From Liquidambar formosana (lineage: Eukaryota; Streptophyta; Magnoliopsida; Saxifragales; Altingiaceae): a stretch of DNA of 64,000 bases. The DNA is taken from contig CM077828.1 in assembly GCA_039720395.1 (NCBI GenBank), forward strand, positions 16,156,264 to 16,220,263, given 5' to 3'. A model generated the notes under the pieces. That model searched no databases. It saw only the letters and a program-made list of their open reading frames with translations, and had not been told where the DNA came from. Shown here one piece after another: positions 43,240-53,551 of this stretch (position 1 is the stretch's first letter; each line of letters opens with the position of its first letter). Position numbers and translations under genes: made by a program.

Positions 43240-43956
43240 ATGCCAAGACGAGGAGGAAGACGTGCCGGAGGCCGTGAAGCCAATCTGGAGGACGTGTATT
43301 ATTGCAAGGACATGGCCCGAATTAAACAAGAAATCAAAGATGAGATACGAGCCCTATTCAAGAGTTATCATTTTGAGCAGTGTCGTAGTCGTCGACCTCC
43401 ATCTCCGCGTTCTATGGACAAAGAGAGTGATGAGAATGTTTTGGTTAAGGATATTTGTGTTGAGGATATTGTTGTGGAGAATGAAGATTTGAATGAAGTT
43501 GAAGGAGGTAAGAATTTTGAATTCATGGGAAATTTTTCTTTTAATAATTTTGGTGATGATAAATCTGAAAAATTAGTTGATTTTAATTCTCCGCCTATTT
43601 TTGATGAGTATATTGATGAGGATGATATTAAGGCAAATATTATTGAAAATTTGGAAGGGCAAGAGGAGGCTATAACCTATGAGACACTTAATAAAAATTG
43701 TTCAAGCAATAATTTTTATTGTTATGTTAAACTACTTGGTGATTTTCAAGAAGATGAAATTTTGGTCGTTGAAGAGTTGAAGCATTATGATTTTATTGGA
43801 GTTGACAATATTTGTTGTGTTGTTAATGCTCTATTGCTGAAGATTTTGAATGAGATGAAGGGTGCAGAGAAAATTTTTTTTGTTATGAAATTTTGGAAAA
43901 ATAAATTTTGGAGGCAACTGAAACAAAAAAAGTTTTCAAAGTATTTATTCAGCTAG
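43240..43956 (+). CDS. Gag-start-derived open frame of the compact Gypsy element
   Basis: An open 238-residue frame begins 20 bp after the primer site. It starts MPRRGGRRAGGREANLED, the basic Arg/Gly-rich leader typical of some plant Ty3/Gypsy gag proteins, then a helical KQEIKDEIRALFKSY, then a long acidic Asp/Glu/Asn-rich part with PPIFDEYIDEDD, a motif seen in the linker between protease and RT in such elements. There is no CCHC knuckle, protease DTG, RT YVDD or integrase. Internal deletion appears to have fused the gag start to later linker sequence. Whether it is translated is unknown. The frame being open over 717 bp in otherwise decayed surroundings suggests youth or constraint. Confidence 0.7.
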   Translation: MPRRGGRRAGGREANLEDVYYCKDMARIKQEIKDEIRALFKSYHFEQCRSRRPPSPRSMDKESDENVLVKDICVEDIVVENEDLNEVEGGKNFEFMGNFSFNNFGDDKSEKLVDFNSPPIFDEYIDEDDIKANIIENLEGQEEAITYETLNKNCSSNNFYCYVKLLGDFQEDEILVVEELKHYDFIGVDNICCVVNALLLKILNEMKGAEKIFFVMKFWKNKFWRQLKQKKFSKYLFS

Positions 43957-44244
43957 ATTGGTCGACATCAATACTTCTATGAAGCCAACCCGCAGAGTTT
44001 GGGGACGAACTCTCTCCAAACAGGGGAGAATAGGGATGATGATCCAAGGTGTGGAATGATTACTTTTGTGCAATCGAACCATTGCGAATCAAGCACTCCA
44101 TCCGCAATATCATCAGCTGCAAGTTTGGTGGTAGTATTCGTACTCATAGTTTGTTCAATGTCAAGCACTTGGTTCCTTATCATGAAGATAGCTCCGAGGA
44201 TGATGCTACGAATTCGATGGCAAATTCTCTCCAAACAAGGAGAA
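43957..44244 (+). pseudogene. Gypsy pol C-terminal remnants, duplicated
   Basis: Two similar endings occur: GTNSLQTGENRDDDP near 44000-44045 and ANSLQTRRI near 44218-44246, the second preceded by FNVKHLVPYHEDSSEDD. Both resemble the C-terminus of Gypsy pol (chromo-like or tail region just before the polypurine tract). The duplication may trace the recombination that shortened the element. Confidence 0.65.
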
Positions 44245-44716
44245 TAATGCATATTGCATTGACATAAGCACCACAGGCTGTTGGATGTTTTGCTACTGAA
44301 TCAGAATTCTAGTTTATTTAGATATTTTACGGGTCTTAATTATTATTATTTAATTATTGCTTTTAATTTAATTAGTTTCCTAGAGAGTTAATTCTTACTT
44401 GTTCTAGTAGAACTAGGTTTTCTTGTTCTAGTAGAACTAGATTGTCTTGTTCTAGTAGAACTAGGTTTTTCTTATTAGTTCTCTATATAAGGAGATGTAA
44501 GCCTTATGGCAAACAGTTTAGTTTAGACTTTGATTATTTTGATTAATAATATTGAGAGAGAGTTTCTCCTTTATTTTCTTACTTTCATGTTCTTGAGAGA
44601 ATATTGATTGTGGTTGCCTACTATCTGGCATTGTTATTGTGACAATCAATAGATTGGTGGACGCTTATTTGTTTTTTGGTGAGCTAGTCTCTACCGTGTA
44701 TTTTCCTGCTACATCA
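44245..44716 (+). repeat. 3' LTR of compact Gypsy derivative
   Basis: 472 bp, 34 bp longer than the 5' LTR. The main difference is an extra CTTGTTCTAGTAGAACTAG(G/A) unit near 44400-44465 (three units versus two) and a short ATTTTGATT duplication near 44535. Confidence 0.9.
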
Positions 44717-45229
44717 CATTTGCCCCTATTATTTATTTATTTATAATTTTTAGGCAATGACAAATTAGCAATAACCCCAATTAGAAGGTTGGTTTTAACA
44801 ACCACCATATCAAAAGATTTTTTAACTCCTTAGCCCCATAATTTTGTATATTTATTAACTCTAAGGAAATCTTTTTAAAATAATTCTCATATTAGCCTTT
44901 TATACACCCAAACCCAAACTTACCACTCTCCCTCTTTCCCACACACACACACTCTCTCTATCTCTCTCACCCAAACCATCAGGAATGACTTCTTTTCTGA
45001 TGCCGACGAGCAAACAGATCGTAACTTTAGAGTCGAGTCACCACTTTCAAATGGAGATCTACTCTCCATATATGGATTTGGGCCATTAATCTTTGGTTGC
45101 TACTCACAAATAATATCATAGCTACAAGCAATTAACCTCTTTAGTCTTTAAACCACCATGGTAGAAGGCTATAGTATTGGTGATCTCAAGTCTTAAAACT
45201 TATTCATCATATCAATTCTCTTTTTTGCT

Positions 45230-45256
45230 ATAAAAAAAAAAAAAAAAAAAAAAAAA
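45230..45256. repeat. Poly(A) run within the long-TIR element
   Basis: An uninterrupted A-run of about 26. No retroelement body precedes it, so it is not called as a tail. Confidence 0.8.
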
Positions 45257-45404
45257 CTTCATTAATGAAGTTCTCAAGGTTTACCACAAATATGGAAGGG
45301 AAAGATTATGTAAGAAGGTGATACTACACCATGATAGTGCTTGCAACACCTCCAATGTAGGTTCTATAGTAACTTTTGGGGCTGCTGCTTGTGTTTGGGC
45401 TCAC

Positions 45405-45665
45405 CTAATCATAAGAAGTGTTTTTTAAAGCACAAAATAGTAGATTGTTATTATTTTTTATAGCATAAAATAGTAAAGTGATATGATTTTCTATGTAATT
45501 TTGTAATAGCCAGATGCTTTTATGATGATAACTTTTAGGGCTGCCGTTTGTTTTTGGGTTCACCCAATCATAAAGAGTGTTTTTCACATCACAAAATAAT
45601 AAACTGTTTTTATTTTCTATATAAATTTTTCAAAGCACAAAATAGTAAACTATTACTATTTTATA
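45405..45665. repeat. Inverted counterparts of the 68-bp repeat
   Basis: Three (A)GCACAAAATAGTA(A/G)A units around 45430, 45590 and 45638 are in the opposite sense to the array at 46590-47030, and would pair with it in a folded transcript. Confidence 0.6.
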
Positions 45666-46589
45666 TACTATTTATGCAACTTTTTAGCTGGAAATAGTGG
45701 AAGCACGGTGGGGATGGTCAACAATGATGGAAGCAAACCACCATTTTTTTTTTTTTCAAAGATCTAGTTTATACCTGGCCTTTTTTTTGTTCCCTATCTA
45801 GTGCCCCGCTTCTTTTTTCCCCCCCTTTAGATCTAATCGATTATGGTGGTCATATGACGACGAAAGGGTGGGGCTATGGTGAGCTTTGTTGGAGAAGAAA
45901 GATCAATGGCAAGCTTCGCCAAAGAAAATGGAGAAGGTGGGATCTACTGGCTGACGGAGATGTCTGTTGTATTAGGGCTCAATGATGAGTCTTAGGGAAC
46001 AGTGGATGATGATGGTCTTTTAACAACGATGGGTAAGGGTTATAGTGAGCTTCATCGGAGAACGAAAATCGACAGTGAGCTTCATTGGAGAAGATGTAGA
46101 AGCTAGATCTATTAGGTGATGAAGATGTAGGCACCGTTGGTATGGGAAGAGAGAAAAACAGTGGATAGTTTTTTGGAAATTTTGGCCATAACCCTCTAGT
46201 ATAAGATATCTTTTACAATAGAACCCAAAACAAATTTGTTTCTCTCATAACCTTGCCGTTCTCTTTCTCTTCTATGGTTACCACCGGCGATCGAACTCTG
46301 ACAATCTATCAACCATTGTTCGACCTCTAACGACCCTATCATTGACCTTCTCCATCTCTAGCAACCTCTACGAGATTCGTGACTCTTCTCTGCCTTTATC
46401 TCAGCAAAAAAGCAAGCCTTAGCCCATCACACCAGTTAGATCACGATCTTCTTCATTCATCTTCTCCTCCTCTTTTTCTTCTTCTTCTTTTGTTTGAAAC
46501 TTGCTCCTATTTAGAATTGAGAAAAAATGGCATAATGTAAAACGTTATTTACAAGAAGTTGCATAATTCATTTGGAAATCGTCACATTT

Positions 46590-47035
46590 TACTATTTCTT
46601 GCTATTAAAATTTCTATAGCAAATAGTAACAGTTTCCTATATTGGCTATAAAAAACAGCATTTCTCGTGATACTAAAATTTCTATAACAAATAGTAACGA
46701 TTTACTATTTTGGCTATAAAAAACAGCATTTTTCGTATTATTAAAATTTCTACAACAAATAGTAACAGTTTATTATTTTGGCTATAAACAACTGTTGTTT
46801 CTCATGTTACTAAAATTTATACAGCAAATAGTAAAAGTTTAATATTTTGGCTATTAAAAAAAAAAACAGCATTTTTCGTGCTTTTAAAATTTCTACAACA
46901 AATAGTAACAATTTGCTTTTTTTTTGCTATAAAAAACAACATTTCTCGTGCTAGAGCAAATAGTAACAATTTACTATTTTGGCTATAAAAAACAGCAATT
47001 CTTGTGCCATTAAAAATTCTACAGCAGATAGATGT
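46590..47035. repeat. 68-bp tandem repeat, six to seven copies
   Basis: CAAATAGTAA anchors lie at 46620, 46688, 46756, 46825, 46899 and 46957 (steps of 68, 68, 69, 74 and 58). Units contain TATTTTGGCTATAAAAAACA and GCATTTCTCGTG. Confidence 0.9.
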
Positions 47036-47585
47036 GGTTGAACAAAAACTTTTTTAAAAAAAAAATTTCAGAAAGGGAGAAGATAGCCATGGTTGAACTT
47101 TGATCAGATCTGGTGGGACAAAGGAAAAAAAAATGAAAAGAAGAAGAAGAAGACGAAGAAGAAGTAGAAGACAACCATAGCTAGCTAGTAACAGATCTGG
47201 TTTTTAGATATGGTGATAGAGGGAGAAGAGAGGGATAGAAGAGAACGATAGTAGTGGAAGTGGAGATGGTGGTGGCATGTCAGACAAGAGGCATTGCTTG
47301 GTTATTGTCGGAGTAATGTTGCCAATGGGAACCATAAGAGAATAGTAGCCATCGTTGGAGAAGAGCCGTTGGTGGTGAGAGTTGTTGCCAGTGGAACCAT
47401 GTGAAAGAGGAATATCCCAAAACAAATCTGATAAATAGAAAAGGCTAAAACAGGAATTTCAAAAAAATGGTTTTCCTTTTGCTAAAAGAATCTCTAAAAA
47501 ATGGGGTTATGGGGTTAAAAATTCTTATGGTGGGTTTATTGTTAAAAGCAGTCCCCTATTAGGGGTAATTGCTAATTTCCCCTAG

Positions 47586-48119
47586 TTTTTAATAAAATTG
47601 CAAAACCATTAGTTTGTTGTCAAAAAAGGCTATGAGGTTTATGAATTTGTTTATGGGGCTATTATAATTTATTTTTTAAAAACTTTTATAACATAGGGCT
47701 ATGGTAAAAAAAAATCCCTAGAAATTTAAGATCAAAACACCAAAACACAAAACACTAGCACACCCACCTATTGAGCAAGACACCTTACATAATGCACTCA
47801 ATTGAATAACACGAATCCGAAACTCCAAGATATACATGGAGCAAACAAGGACAAAACTAGAAAAAACTCAAAGAACACTCCAAGTCCAACACTGTAATAA
47901 TAAAGGCTACAACAATCCAACAAAACCAAAAATAATAAAACCAAAACTAAGAAACGAACTCCATATCGATACTCTTCCTACAAGCATTGCAATGAGCATA
48001 ACAACCTAACCAACTAGCTTGAACTTAAACAACAAAAGAGATGAGAACTCGAGCAATGGCAACAAACTAAGATTGCCAATCTGATATTTGAATTGAATTG
48101 ATTACTAAAAATTCTAACC
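47586..48119. other. No gene recognised
   Basis: AT-rich intergenic sequence, A-rich on the plus strand. No open frame or element end that I can support. Confidence 0.45.
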
Positions 48120-48434
48120 TATTAGCTTGATATACATTATTAACCCATTCCCTAACAACTTAAGCTTTTGGGGTCAGGTGGTGTTCTAACATGCTATCAA
48201 AGCTCTGGTCTTTAGGAGGTCCTAGTTTCAAGTCTTCACACCTCTACCCCCCATTCATTTATCCCTTTATACTGTTTATCGGTTCAACTCAATCTAACTC
48301 ATTGTCGTGTATCGGTTCATCTCTCTACGTGTGAGCGGGGGTCGCACGTGAAAGGGAGTATTAGCTTGATTGATATACATTCTTGACCCATTCCCTAACA
48401 GCTTAAGCTTTTGGGGTCAAGTGGTGTTCTAACA
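48120..48434. mobile_element. TRIM/SMART-type mini LTR retrotransposon, copy 2
   Basis: LTR-like repeats at 48120-48191 and 48359-48434 share CATTCCCTAACA(A/G)CTTAAGC and TTTTGGGGTCA(G/A)GTGGTG and end TAACA. The primer site TGCTATCAAAGC (48192-48203) has two changes from canonical. GAAAGGGAG precedes the second LTR. Flanks TAACC/TGACC match at 4 of 5. The internal region is 167 bp, longer than in copy 1. Confidence 0.82.
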
Positions 48435-48690
48435 TGACCAAATAGAGGAAATCACCAACATAACTTAATGATCCCATTTAACACCAGATGAGCAACTCTT
48501 AATTTCTCAAGCCACAAAACAAAGAATAGTACCACCTAAAAGAAGACCAATAGGAAAAATCTACCTCATGATGATCAAACAAGAAAATGATAACACAAAA
48601 AACTAATTGGTTATAGCCCAAAATTAATGGGCCACCCCCACAGAAGCAAAAGTTCACACAAAAATTTAACATTACGAAATATAAAGGGAT

Positions 48691-48879
48691 TTAAACCTCT
48701 CCTTGATATCTTTCATATTGATTCCAGTCGCTTCTTTTTAATTCCACTAATCTATTCAAGATTTCCTCTTCACTACCCATACACATTATACCTAATTTCT
48801 TACCCAATTCCCATGTATTGTTTGGTTCCTCCAAAATTAATTTATTAATTTCTATAAGAGATTCCACTAAAACCCCCAA
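48691..48879 (-). pseudogene. Possible LINE ORF fragment
   Basis: The minus-strand frame contains NNTWELGKKLGIMCMGSEEE then ILNRLVELKRSDW, which resembles the linker upstream of the endonuclease in plant L1-type polyproteins. Too short and isolated for certainty. Confidence 0.4.
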
Positions 48880-48954
48880 TTAAACCACCTCCATTTACCA
48901 CTTAAAATAAAATTTAGCCCCTCTACCCATCATTTATATATATATATATATATA

Positions 48955-49117
48955 TATGGCCTCTATTAAAGTTTACTTTCACATATTCATTCCAAGGTGC
49001 TATCTGTACTTGTTGCTCACTAGCTTCTCTCAAGTTTACTTTGCATGATTTTATTCTTTGTCCAATCTGAATGATCCACTCCCTTGTTCGGGTCATGGTC
49101 CGATCTGAATTTAATAA
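48955..49117 (-). pseudogene. LINE RNase H-region fragment
   Basis: Minus-strand reading gives REWIIQIGQRIKSC, then QIAPWNEYVKVNFNRG, the 'W..P..G.VKVN.DG' entry to the RNase H domain of plant LINEs. It is cut on its upstream side by LTR-type insertion (c). Confidence 0.55.
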
Positions 49118-51179
49118 TATGGATGCCGAAAATTGATTCGGGGGAATCGAATTCTGTTCCACTCTTAAAAAGGTTTTCAAAAAGCAAAAAGTCGCCACCT
49201 CATTTTTAGGGTACAAGGAAACCACTAAAAGATTTGTTTTATAAAAACAATTTTGACTCCATACAATGGAAAATAAGCAAGTCTTGAACCAAAAATAAGG
49301 ATTTGGGGGCTAGGTTACAAAATGGGAAGGTTCCGAACCACGGCTCGTAGGCATCCATTTCGCCCGATAAATCGATCTCATTTATTGGTTGGGCTTAATT
49401 AATTTCAACCATGCCATATAACTAAAAATTACGAAAATTAAAAGATAAAAACTAAATCAAAAGATAAAAACTAAGTTAAGTTAGACTTGGGCTCAAGTGA
49501 GCGGTCTACATACTTTTGACGAAAATCAAAGTCTGCGTAGTTCGAACAAATCATTTGGGGGGAGAGTTTCACTCCTCGTAGGACTCTATTAGAATCCGAT
49601 CCATAATCAAACTCTTTATTTTAAAAATAACTTGCTTCGATAAAAAAACTTTGATTTAAAAACTTGTTTGATTTAGGATTAAAACCATAATATAATCATA
49701 TGAATAATAAAACTCATGGAAGCATGCATCATCACATAAATAACTACATCATGGCAAGAGACTTGAAAAAGATTGGAGTTTAGGGATTAGGAATATACTT
49801 GACAGAACTGAGGCAGAGTTATATTTATAACCTTAGGGTTTTAAAGTCGAAAGATAGCAAAGCTTTGATGCCTTCAAGCTTTAAGATGGCCTCAGGAGAG
49901 GGAGTTGGAAGTCGAGCAGAGCTTCTGCGCCTTCAAGCTCTAGAATGGGTCACAAGCTAGAAAGTACTAATAAGGAGTTCCCCACTAACTATTGAGCCCA
50001 AGCTCTACTTAGAATGAGTCTCAAATGAAGGGTTACTAATAAGGAACGTTCACCCTATACTCAAGAACTCAAGCTCTTTATTTGTTTAGGAAAACTCTAC
50101 TAAGACTTGATGTCGAATAAAGGAGGAAAGGACCCCTATTTAAGTTGAGGGTGGATGGAATGAATGGTTAAGATTGGATCTATTTAAGGATGATCCAAGG
50201 GCTCTAAATCACTCTCAAGAGTTGATTTCTATCCAAAACTCTTCAAAAATTCAGAGAAATACCAAATTAAATTAAGATATAGAGTCAAAAGAGGTAAAGG
50301 TTGAGTGAAACTCCGCCACAGGCAGTTGGGCACCCTTGGTGGTCATTTGGTCCCCTTGGGTGGCCATTTGGCCTTTTTAGGTGGCCGTTTGGGCTACCTT
50401 AGTGTCCAAATGGCCACCAGTAGCTTGATTTGCCCATTTTTACTTCATTTTGTGCTTCTTTGCTCATCAAGTTCACGCATCGGGTCCATTTCAAGTCCAA
50501 ATTCATTGATTTTGAATTTAAAATGACCATGGCTCAATTATCTACTCAAAATCTGATTAAAACACTCCTAATTGAACCACACTTGATTAATTAATCAAGG
50601 GTTAAGCCTGTATGGCTCATAGAAGTCAATTAAGGTTCACTGGGACAACATTAGGGTTTGAACCCTAATGGTTTCCTAGTTGCAATCAAACTCTTCCAAA
50701 AATGATTCTAAACATTAATACACCTTTATTAAGACTCAATTGATATTAATGAAGCATTAATTTGACCCAACTAGATCAAATTAGGAAGCAATTATAAAAA
50801 GGATCAATGAACAGAGTCAAACTGAGCCTACCTTGGACCATCCTTAAGTAAATCATCTCCAAACTTAACCAAATGTTAAAACAAGCCTACAAATGACAGC
50901 CTAAGGTCATTGGGATCATCTCGGGATGAATTTGGCAAGAATGGGATACCAAACAAGAGCTATGCATGTGAAATAACATAAATGCCCTCCAAGTCGCAAA
51001 AGTTCTTATTAACTATTAAGACTTAACCAAATTGAACCCCAAAAAATCGTATGAATTCTTTGGGATGTGTAGAGTTTAACAAAAAAGATTTAGTTCTAAA
51101 ATAATATAAAAACCTATATGCGATAATGCTCCTAAGGTGGAAAGGTCAAAAAGAGGTGGATTAAAATGGAGTGTCTACA
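49118..51179 (-). mobile_element. LTR-type insertion (c), 2.06 kb, same family as (a) and (b)
   Basis: The right end AATGGAGTGTCTACA (51179) matches the right ends of (a) and (b). Near the left are AAAAAGTCGCCACCTCATTT (49190) and GGGGGCTAGGTTACAAAATG (49305), also shared. Flanks AATAA (49113-49117) and AACAA (51180-51184) agree at 4 of 5, so the left edge is provisional. No coding region. Minus-strand orientation equals that of (a) and (b). Confidence 0.72.
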
Positions 51180-51447
51180 AACAACTACGGTATTTTCGCA
51201 TGATTTTATTCTTCTTATCTAACGAGACAAACCCGATCGAGGTGGGTGCCTATGATCTATGCTCGAAACCTGCCCTAATCAATATTTTTCCTTTTCCTAA
51301 AATTAGAATAATTTTTTTTTTCAAAATTAAACTCTTTTGATGATTTTTTTATTCTTTAAAATTAAATAAGGTGGCAACTCAAAAAAAATTTGCAAACTTT
51401 TATTTTCGATGTTCACAAGTATGCCCAGTATATATGAATCTCATAGC
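51180..51447. other. No gene recognised
   Basis: Short AT-rich segment between two elements with a GATCGAGGTGGGTGCCTATG stretch of unknown origin. Confidence 0.35.
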
Positions 51448-51814
51448 CTAAGAATCACGAAAACTTCCTTAGAGGTGCCGTGTCCATGTCAAACACGTAT
51501 CAAATACGACATTCTTCTAACACACCTTTGACACGACACTTCTCTTTTCCCATCCTTCTTCTTTCCTTTTTCGCTTTTTATCCTACCTTATCAATGAATT
51601 ACTCCATTAGAGTATCTAAAAACAATACAAATGATGCATTTTGAATGATAGAAGTGATACTACATGATACTATCTAGTAATATATATATATAAATATTGT
51701 ATTAACGTCGTGGCTTCGTCGTATCATATCCTAAATTTTAATGATTTGCTATGTCGAAGTGTCCGTGTTGTATCGTAATTGTGTCGCATGTCGGTACATG
51801 TTCGTGCTTCTTAG
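51448..51814. mobile_element. Small TIR element related to the RFC-carrying element
   Basis: Ends CTAAGAATCACGAAAAC and, inward from the right, CTAAGAAGCACGAACATG, matching the CTAAGAAGCACGGACAC terminus of 5854-7125. Its right 65 bp aligns with the inverted left 80 bp of that element (AAGTGTCCGTG, GTATCGTA, GTGCTTCTTAG). TSD TCATAGC, 7 bp exact, at 51441-51447 and 51815-51821. No captured gene. Confidence 0.78.
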
Positions 51815-51924
51815 TCATAGCTAACCAAACTAGAAACAATATAAAAATAAACCGTGTTGTCTTTACTCGTGAAAAACAAGACAAAAATTTTGAAGTTAGA
51901 GTAAAGTCCCAATTAGAAATTAAA

Positions 51925-52130
51925 TGTGGCAACCACGGTTATTAAATCTAGACCAGACCAATAGATAGGTGAATCGGACTCTAGTCTGGTTTGGTTCTTT
52001 ACTTTGATGGGAAATGCAATTGAACCAGACCAAGACCGGTATGGACCGCTTGAAACCGGACAGCTTTTGACTAAACCAGGTGTGAACCGGTTCTTGTGTA
52101 CATGGCTTTTAAAAAGGCAAAGCATTTTTG
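51925..52130. repeat. GGTTATTAAAT/ACCGG-rich repeat relic
   Basis: ACGGTTATTAAATCTAGACC at 51938 resembles TAGTTATTAAATTCGGATC at 52642, and the stretch contains several AACCGG/GACCAGACC motifs. Probably a MITE relic; ends not defined. Confidence 0.35.
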
Positions 52131-52288
52131 CTACCTAAGGACTTGGAACGTGAACCACTCAACCAAAGGCCTGCCATTCGCTTGGCTTGCCACTAGTCTA
52201 CGTACTATTGTTGGGTGTCGGAGTCAAAAAATTATGTAAAGTTATAATATATATAAAAAATTATGTAAAGTTATAATATATATATATA

Positions 52289-52457
52289 GGATGATGATAA
52301 GGTAAGCACGTGCTGATATAACTTATATCAAAACCTGCATTGGGAGTTGTACCTTGTGCATTAGTGGGATGTGAGGTGCATTGAATCAATGCAAGGGGTA
52401 CAACCTCCAATGCATAGTGCTGATGTAACTTATATCAGCACGTGCTGATGGGATCAC
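52289..52457. mobile_element. Foldback MITE, copy 4 (best preserved)
   Basis: The left half (AGCACGTGCTGATATAACTT ... GGGAGTTGTACCTTGTGCAT) is the inverted form of the right half (ATGCAAGGGGTACAAC ... CTTATATCAGCACGTGCTG). Same family as 14532, 14708 and 15027. GCACGTGC at each end is itself palindromic. Confidence 0.85.
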
Positions 52458-52481
52458 CTCTGTATATATATATATATATAT

Positions 52482-52842
52482 ACTTTTACGAATTTTCCCG
52501 CTCCTTGTTTAAGTCACATTGTTAAAAAAAAAAAATGAATAATTTCTAGAGCAATAAAAATAAAAATTCCTAATTTACACATACTCTCTCTCTCTCTCTC
52601 TCTCTCTTCCTTTTCTCCAGAACCCACATCTACTGTCACCGTAGTTATTAAATTCGGATCAGACCCGAAAAAGGGAGAGGGTCATTGGTTCAACCATGGA
52701 TCAACTGATTCTGGAGAAGAAGGAAGAGTGAGAGAGTGTGTGTGTGTAAATTAGGAATTTTTATTTTTATTGCTCTAGAAATTATTCATTTTTTTTTTTT
52801 TCACAATGTGACCTAAACAAGGAGTGGGAAAATTTGTAAAAT
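52482..52842. mobile_element. Long hairpin element with about 145-bp arms
   Basis: The left arm (about 52482-52628) and right arm (about 52702-52842) are near-identical in inverted orientation: AATTTTCCCGCTCCTTGTTT, TTTCTAGAGCAATAAAAATA and TCCTAATTTACACA on the left each recur inverted on the right. The loop is about 75 bp and includes a CATGGATCAACTG region. A transcript across it would form a long duplex with few mismatches. Ends and TSD are uncertain. Confidence 0.82.
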
Positions 52843-53504
52843 TACTTTTTGAGTGAACAGTGAAGAGTAAAAACATTAGTCAAATTAAAATGCAATGGTG
52901 AAAAGTCTTTGAAAATATAATCAAAATATAAAAAGTATTTTTGATAAAAATTGTGGGAGTTAAAAAGGTTTTGAGATACTTATACATCTGAGTATCCAAC
53001 TAATCATTTATTGATTCTATCGTGTATAAGAAACCAAAGAATGGATGTGTTCAAGGGATGCATCATATGCACACTCATTCGGAATTTATAAACATCTCGA
53101 GTGTTGTGAGCTAAATTGCTTGTGTTATTGCTATTTTAGCATATGCTATAGTGCCAAATGCTATAATTTAGAACAAGGTGTTCAAATGGTGCAAATGACA
53201 TAATGTGCTATTTTTTGCCACAACCTCAATTTCTTCCAATTTTTATAAACTACCAACTATCGTCTTCCAACTTCCCTTGCTCCAACAAAAAAAAAATAAA
53301 AAATAAAAAATAAAAACAAATAAACAAATAGCCTATTCAACTACAAGTCTTCCAACCTCCAACTAACCGTAATTATTTGCATATGTTAACTATGTTCCAT
53401 TCTTCCAAATAAATTAATTATATATATAAAGGGACAAGGCAAATATAGTAAATGCGAGGTTGTTTGAGTGCGACGAATGAGTTAAGAAAAAAAGTATGGT
53501 TTTT

Positions 53505-53507
<3 letters not shown>

Positions 53508-53549
<42 letters not shown>
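53508..53549. repeat. (AT)n microsatellite
   Basis: Pure AT repeat of about 20 units, inside the 2.4-kb TIR element. Confidence 0.95.

Positions 53550-53551
<2 letters not shown>

Larger units (their letters stand above)
42769..44716 (+). mobile_element. Compact Gypsy-derived LTR retrotransposon (1.95 kb), complete ends
   Basis: LTRs 42769-43206 and 44245-44716 begin TGATGCA (TAATGCA in the second) and end TCA. The exact 5-bp TSD CATTT is at 42764-42768 and 44717-44721. A TGGTATCAAAGC primer-binding site (43209-43220) follows the first LTR, and a purine-rich AAGGAGAA precedes the second. Only about 1.04 kb lies between: a 238-codon open frame with a gag-like start and degraded copies of a Gypsy pol C-terminus (VKHLVPYHEDSS and NSLQTGENRDDD). 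It lacks protease, RT and integrase, so it is a deletion derivative that depends on an autonomous relative. Confidence 0.92.
44757..47585. mobile_element. Non-autonomous long-TIR element (2.8 kb), Mutator-like
   Basis: About 80-bp inverted ends: left 44763-44845 (AAATTAGCAATAACCCCAAT ... ACCACCATA ... TTAGCCCCATAATTTT), right 47500-47578 in inverted form (AAATTAGCAATTACCCCTAA ... CCCACCATAAGA ... ATAACCCCATTTTTT). Inside are CAAATAGTAACA tandem repeats, GAGCTTC(A/G)TCGGAGAA repeats (about 45880-46090), a GAAGAAGAAG-rich region and no transposase. I could not settle a TSD. Long TIRs fit Mutator-like or foldback elements. Confidence 0.72.

Noticed and set aside
43977..44252. 91-codon minus-strand frame over the Gypsy pol tail
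   Set aside because: Shadow of the plus-strand pol remnant.
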